Positions 60,859 through 64,000 of a stretch of 64,000 bases of DNA are shown one piece after another. Location of the stretch: positions 558,001 to 622,000 of the forward strand of contig NZ_SCIN01000003.1 of NCBI RefSeq assembly GCF_004101245.1, written 5' to 3'. Below the pieces are notes generated by a model. That model searched no databases and was not told the DNA's origin. It saw nothing but the letters and a program-made list of their open reading frames with translations. The stretch comes from Sphingomonas sp. UV9. GTDB taxonomy: Bacteria; Pseudomonadota; Alphaproteobacteria; Sphingomonadales; Sphingomonadaceae. Position 1 is the first letter of the stretch. Every line of letters starts with the position of its first letter. The position numbers and the translations under genes are program-made.

Positions 60859-61902
60859 GTGACCAATGATCTGATCGTTGAGACAAGAGGGCCTGTCGGC
60901 CGTATTCGGTTGAACCGGCCCAAGGCGTTGCATGCGCTGAACCTTGCGATGTGCGAGGGCGTGCTTGAGGCGCTGGAGGGCTGGCGGGGCGATCTGGCGG
61001 TCGAGGCGATCGTGATCGATCATGCCGAGGGGCGGGGGTTCTGCGCGGGGGGCGATATCCGGATGCTGGCCGCTTCGGGTGCCACCGACGGCGTCGAGGC
61101 GCGGGCGTTTTTTCATGCCGAGTACCGGATGAACCACCGGCTGTTCACCTATGCGAAGTCGATCGTCGCGGTCATGGACGGGATCACGATGGGCGGCGGC
61201 GTGGGCCTGGCTCTGCCCTGCACGTACCGGGTTGCGACCGAGAATACGAAGTTCGCGATGCCGGAGACGGGGATCGGGCTGTTCCCCGATGTCGGCGGCG
61301 GCTGGTATCTGTCGCGGCTGCCGGGGCGGATCGGGCAGTTTCTGGCGCTGACCGGGCATCGGTTGGACGGCGCGGAGTGCCTCGCGCTGGGGCTCGCCAC
61401 GCATTATCTGCCGGGCGAGGCGATCGAGACCGCCAAGGCGCGGATCGGCGAGACGCCGCAGGATATTGCTGGCGTGCTCGATGCGCTGTCGGTGGCGGCG
61501 CCCGAGGCGCGTATGCTTGCGCAGCAGGATGACATCGACCGGCTGTTCGCGTCGGATGAGCTGGAGGACATCTTTGCCGCGCTCGAGGCGGATGGCGGCG
61601 AATGGGCAGCGCAGACGCTCGCGACGCTCAAGACCAAGTCGCCACAGTCCATGAAAGTTTCGCTCCGCCTCCTCCATGAGGGCGCGGGGATGGCGAGTTT
61701 CGCGGACGAGATGAAACAGGAATATGCGGTCGGCGCGCATGTCGTGCAGCGGCATGATTTCATCGAGGGCGTGCGCGCGGTGATCGTCGACAAGGACAAT
61801 GCGCCGCGCTGGGATCCGGCGACGCCCGAGGACGTGACCGATCACGTGATCGACCAGATCTTCGCGCCGTTGCCGGTGAACGAGGCTTGGACGCCGGGCT
61901 AA
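60859..61902 (+). CDS. 3-hydroxyisobutyryl-CoA hydrolase-like crotonase protein
   Basis: A 347-residue crotonase-fold protein resembling HIBCH. GRIRLNRPKALHALNLAMCE is the N-terminal signature, then GFCAGGDIRML, ITMGGGVGLALPC and AMPETGIGLFPDVGGGWYLS with Glu/Asp of the active site. The C-terminal HIBCH-type extension is present (MKVSLRLLHEGAGM). It releases 3-hydroxyisobutyrate from its CoA ester, protecting the cell from toxic methacrylyl-CoA. The start is GTG 60859 with GGAGG 7 bases before it. Confidence 0.9.
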   Translation: MTNDLIVETRGPVGRIRLNRPKALHALNLAMCEGVLEALEGWRGDLAVEAIVIDHAEGRGFCAGGDIRMLAASGATDGVEARAFFHAEYRMNHRLFTYAKSIVAVMDGITMGGGVGLALPCTYRVATENTKFAMPETGIGLFPDVGGGWYLSRLPGRIGQFLALTGHRLDGAECLALGLATHYLPGEAIETAKARIGETPQDIAGVLDALSVAAPEARMLAQQDDIDRLFASDELEDIFAALEADGGEWAAQTLATLKTKSPQSMKVSLRLLHEGAGMASFADEMKQEYAVGAHVVQRHDFIEGVRAVIVDKDNAPRWDPATPEDVTDHVIDQIFAPLPVNEAWTPG

Positions 61903-61915
61903 GTAGAAAGAACAC

Positions 61916-61981
61916 GCGTCACCCCAGCGAAAGCTGGGGTCTCATCATTATCGAGAGACCCCAGCTTTCGCTGGGGTGACG
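61916..61981. repeat. palindromic repeat, CGTCACCCCAGCGAAAGCTG family
   Basis: Contains CGTCACCCCAGCGAAAGCTG then GGGTCTC on the left and GAGACCCCAGCTTTCGCTGG then GGTGACG on the right. It is a palindrome of palindromes filling the gap between the hydrolase and hydratase genes. Confidence 0.85.
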
Positions 61982-61997
61982 GGATAGGAGAGATTGA

Positions 61998-62774
61998 ATG
62001 GCCGAATACGAAACGATCCTGGTCGAGCAGCGCGGCCGCGTCACGCTCGTCACGCTGAACCGGCCGCAGGCGCTGAACGCGCTCAATTCGCAGATTTTGG
62101 CGGACCTGATCGCCGCGTTCGCCGCGTTCGATGCGGATCCGTCGCAGGGCTGCGCGGTGCTGACCGGGTCGGCCAAGGCTTTTGCGGCGGGGGCGGACAT
62201 CAAGGAGATGCAGAGCCAGGGCTTTGCGGACATGTACGCAAGCAACTTCTTCGCCGGCTGGGAGAATTTCACGCGGACGCGCAAACCCGTGATCGCGGCG
62301 GTGTCGGGCTTCGCGCTGGGCGGCGGGTGCGAGCTGGCGATGATGTGCGACTTCATCCTCGCGGCCGATACCGCCAAGTTCGGCCAGCCCGAGATCAAGC
62401 TGGCGGTGTCGCCGGGGATGGGCGGATCTCAGCGGCTGACGCGTGCGGTCGCCAAGGCCAAGGCGATGGAGATGTGCCTGACCGGGCGGATGATGGGCGC
62501 GGAAGAAGCCGAACGCGCCGGTCTCGTGTCGCGGATCGTGCCCGCGGACGACCTGATCGAGGAGGCGGTGAAGACCGCCGCGACGATCGCCGCGATGGCG
62601 CCGCTGGCGGTGCTGGCGAACAAGGAGATGGTCAACGCAGCGTTCGAGACGGGCCTCGCGCAGGGCGTCCAGTTCGAGCGGCGGCTGTTCCACGGGCTGT
62701 TCGGGACCGCGGACCAGAGCGAAGGCATGGCCGCGTTTGTGGAGAAGCGCGCCGGGAGCTGGACGGGGAAGTAG
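61998..62774 (+). CDS. enoyl-CoA hydratase
   Basis: A 258-residue crotonase. Catalytic Glu residues are in [14 protein letters not shown] and [13 protein letters not shown], with oxyanion-hole residues in [14 protein letters not shown]; all match short-chain enoyl-CoA hydratases. It hydrates methacrylyl-CoA and other enoyl-CoA to 3-hydroxyacyl-CoA. The ATG 61998 follows TAGGAGAGA. The only gap in the cluster it fills is between the dehydrogenase and the hydrolase. Confidence 0.93.
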   Translation: MAEYETILVEQRGRVTLVTLNRPQALNALNSQILADLIAAFAAFDADPSQGCAVLTGSAKAFAAGADIKEMQSQGFADMYASNFFAGWENFTRTRKPVIAAVSGFALGGGCELAMMCDFILAADTAKFGQPEIKLAVSPGMGGSQRLTRAVAKAKAMEMCLTGRMMGAEEAERAGLVSRIVPADDLIEEAVKTAATIAAMAPLAVLANKEMVNAAFETGLAQGVQFERRLFHGLFGTADQSEGMAAFVEKRAGSWTGK

Positions 62775-62784
62775 TACGCCGCCC

Positions 62785-62812
62785 GTCATCCTGACTTTCG
62801 TCAGGATGACGA
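62785..62812. repeat. CGTCATCCTGA/TCAGGATGACG hairpin between hydratase and mmsB
   Basis: Eleven-base perfect arms around a 6-base loop (CTTTCG); same family as 53781-53822. Confidence 0.8.
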
Positions 62813-62869
62813 CGCTGGTTACGGATCGCGAGCGACACAGTCGCGGCGGCAAAGATTAGGAGAGAGAAG

Positions 62870-63745
62870 ATGGCACGGATCGCATTTATCGGGCTCGGCA
62901 ATATGGGCGGCGGGATGGCGGCCAACCTCGCCAAGAAAGGCCACGACGTCCGCGCGTTCGATCTGAGCGCCGATGCCCTCGACAAGGCCAAAACCGCCGG
63001 CTGCCTCCTCGTCGCGTCCGCTGCCGAAGCAGCGGACGGCGCCGAGGCGATCGTGACGATGCTCCCGGCCGGCAAGCATGTCGCCGAGGTTTACGACGCG
63101 CTGTTCGGCGTCGCCCCACCGTCGGCGATCCTGATCGACTGTTCGACGATCGACGTCGCCACCGCCAAGCATGTCGCCGAGGCCGCGCAGGCCAAGGGTC
63201 TCGTCGCGGTCGACGCGCCCGTATCCGGCGGGATTGGCGCGGCCAATGCGGGCACGCTGACCTTCATGGTCGGCGGGTCGGCCGAGGCGTTCGACCGGGC
63301 GCGCGTCATCCTCGCCGACATGGGCAAGGCGGTCATCCACGCCGGCGCGAACGGCGCGGGGCAGGCGGCGAAGATCTGCAACAACATGATCCTCGGCGCG
63401 ACGATGATGGCGACGTGCGAGGCCTTCGTGCTGGCGGAGAAGCTCGGGCTCGACGCGCAGGCATTCTACGACATTGCCAGCGTGTCGTCGGGGCAGAGCT
63501 GGTCGATGACGAGCTACGCGCCGCTGCCGGGGATCGGTCCCGATACGCCAGCCGACCATGACTACCAGGGCGGTTTCGCGGCGGCGTTGATGCTCAAGGA
63601 CCTGCGGCTCGCGATGGCAGCTGCGAAGGATACCGGCGCGGACACCCCGATGGGGGCGAAGGCCGCAGAGCGCTACGAGGCTTTCGCCGCGGCCGGGCAG
63701 GGTAGCCTCGATTTCTCGGCGATCATCAAGACGTTGCGAGGCTAA
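62870..63745 (+). CDS. mmsB: 3-hydroxyisobutyrate dehydrogenase
   Basis: A 291-residue enzyme oxidising 3-hydroxyisobutyrate to methylmalonate semialdehyde. Rossmann motif RIAFIGLGNMGGGMAANLAK, substrate motif DAPVSGGIGAANAGTLTFMV, and the catalytic Lys in GQAAKICNNMILGA. Feeds MmsA, completing the valine route. The ATG 62870 has AGGAGAG as Shine-Dalgarno. It is the last gene of the cluster and is convergent with the MAPEG-like gene. Confidence 0.95.
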   Translation: MARIAFIGLGNMGGGMAANLAKKGHDVRAFDLSADALDKAKTAGCLLVASAAEAADGAEAIVTMLPAGKHVAEVYDALFGVAPPSAILIDCSTIDVATAKHVAEAAQAKGLVAVDAPVSGGIGAANAGTLTFMVGGSAEAFDRARVILADMGKAVIHAGANGAGQAAKICNNMILGATMMATCEAFVLAEKLGLDAQAFYDIASVSSGQSWSMTSYAPLPGIGPDTPADHDYQGGFAAALMLKDLRLAMAAAKDTGADTPMGAKAAERYEAFAAAGQGSLDFSAIIKTLRG

Positions 63746-63748
63746 GCC

Positions 63749-64000
63749 TCAAAGAAAGCGGATCAGCATCAGCAGCAGGCCGAGGATCGAGACCATCCAG
63801 CACAGGCTGCGGACGTACTTGATGCCGAACAGGTAGAGCGGGATGTAGGCGATCCGCGCGCCGAACCAGAGCCAGGCCCCGATCGCACCGAGCCCGCCGG
63901 TGCGATCGGTGACCGCCAGCCCGAGCGCTAGCGCGACGAAGACCGGGTAGGTTTCCTGGAAATTCTTGAGCGCGCGTTCGGCGCGGCCGGCCATCTCGCC
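63749..64000 (-). CDS. MAPEG-family membrane protein, C-terminal part (runs off right edge)
   Basis: The visible 81-plus residues carry the MAPEG signature of bacterial members: GRAERALKNFQETYPVFVAL, then ARIAYIPLYLFGIKYVRSLC and a hydrophobic final segment. MAPEG proteins are four-helix membrane proteins, some of them glutathione transferases. The 5' end lies beyond the window; the frame continues upstream to the edge, so the start is unknown. It is convergent with mmsB (3 bases between stops). Confidence 0.8.
   Translation of the reverse strand, partial: GEMAGRAERALKNFQETYPVFVALALGLAVTDRTGGLGAIGAWLWFGARIAYIPLYLFGIKYVRSLCWMVSILGLLLMLIRFL

Overview
The window is one strand of a high-GC (roughly two-thirds G+C) alphaproteobacterial chromosome. 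Gene content and style point to a sphingomonad (Sphingomonas or a close relative): a long-chain polyprenyl diphosphate synthase, an NrdA without an ATP-cone, valine/fatty-acid catabolism genes, porin-like beta-barrels, and several families of short palindromic repeats in the gaps between genes. That placement is inference from gene content. I see no rRNA, tRNA, phage, insertion sequence or CRISPR array.

Layout. 1-12.4 kb: core and envelope genes (VirJ/AcvB-like fragment, chorismate mutase, polyprenyl synthase, flippase, DNA polymerase I, 2OG-Fe(II) oxygenase, lipoprotein, Bcr/CflA-type exporter, acidic protein, outer-membrane protein, thermonuclease). 12.4-14.1 kb: a small accessory patch (DUF4160/DUF2442 pair, an antitoxin-like protein lacking its HTH, and a low-GC HAD hydrolase) attached by a 4-bp overlap to nrdB. 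14.1-17.7 kb: class Ia ribonucleotide reductase (nrdB, nrdA) with two small proteins between. 18.4-24.3 kb: signalling, with a hybrid histidine kinase broken by one in-frame amber codon, a HAD dehalogenase-like protein and a GGDEF-EAL-PilZ protein. 24.5-32.6 kb: an oxidoreductase, an exonuclease-like protein and a tripartite RND efflux operon. 33-40.3 kb: pentose-phosphate cluster (rpiA, tkt, tal, gnd) with two HAD phosphatases, a Gre-like factor and a small HTH protein. 40.6-47.3 kb: flavoprotein, DEAD-box helicase, YaiI, Hsp70-like protein, spermidine-synthase-like protein and AbrB-type membrane protein. 47.5-53.8 kb: C4-dicarboxylate system (dctD, dctB, divergent dctA, alginate-export-type porin). 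53.9-63.7 kb: acyl-CoA and valine catabolism (paired acyl-CoA dehydrogenases, LysR regulator, mmsA, VOC protein, isobutyryl-CoA dehydrogenase-like, 3-hydroxyisobutyryl-CoA hydrolase-like, enoyl-CoA hydratase, mmsB). A MAPEG-like gene runs off the right edge.

How the genes work together. The efflux genes form one transcription unit (adaptor, pump, outer-membrane channel). The pentose-phosphate genes are tightly packed and partly overlapping. The valine genes give an almost complete route from isobutyryl-CoA to propionyl-CoA. DctB and DctD flank dctA in the arrangement known from rhizobia, but this DctD lacks the GAFTGA loop that contacts sigma-54, so the circuit probably works differently. The most interesting items are the GAFTGA-less DctD, the foreign HAD gene coupled to nrdB beside TA-like remnants, the amber-interrupted hybrid kinase, the Gly-Thr repeat in the efflux channel, and the palindromic repeats, at least one of which supplies a ribosome-binding site.
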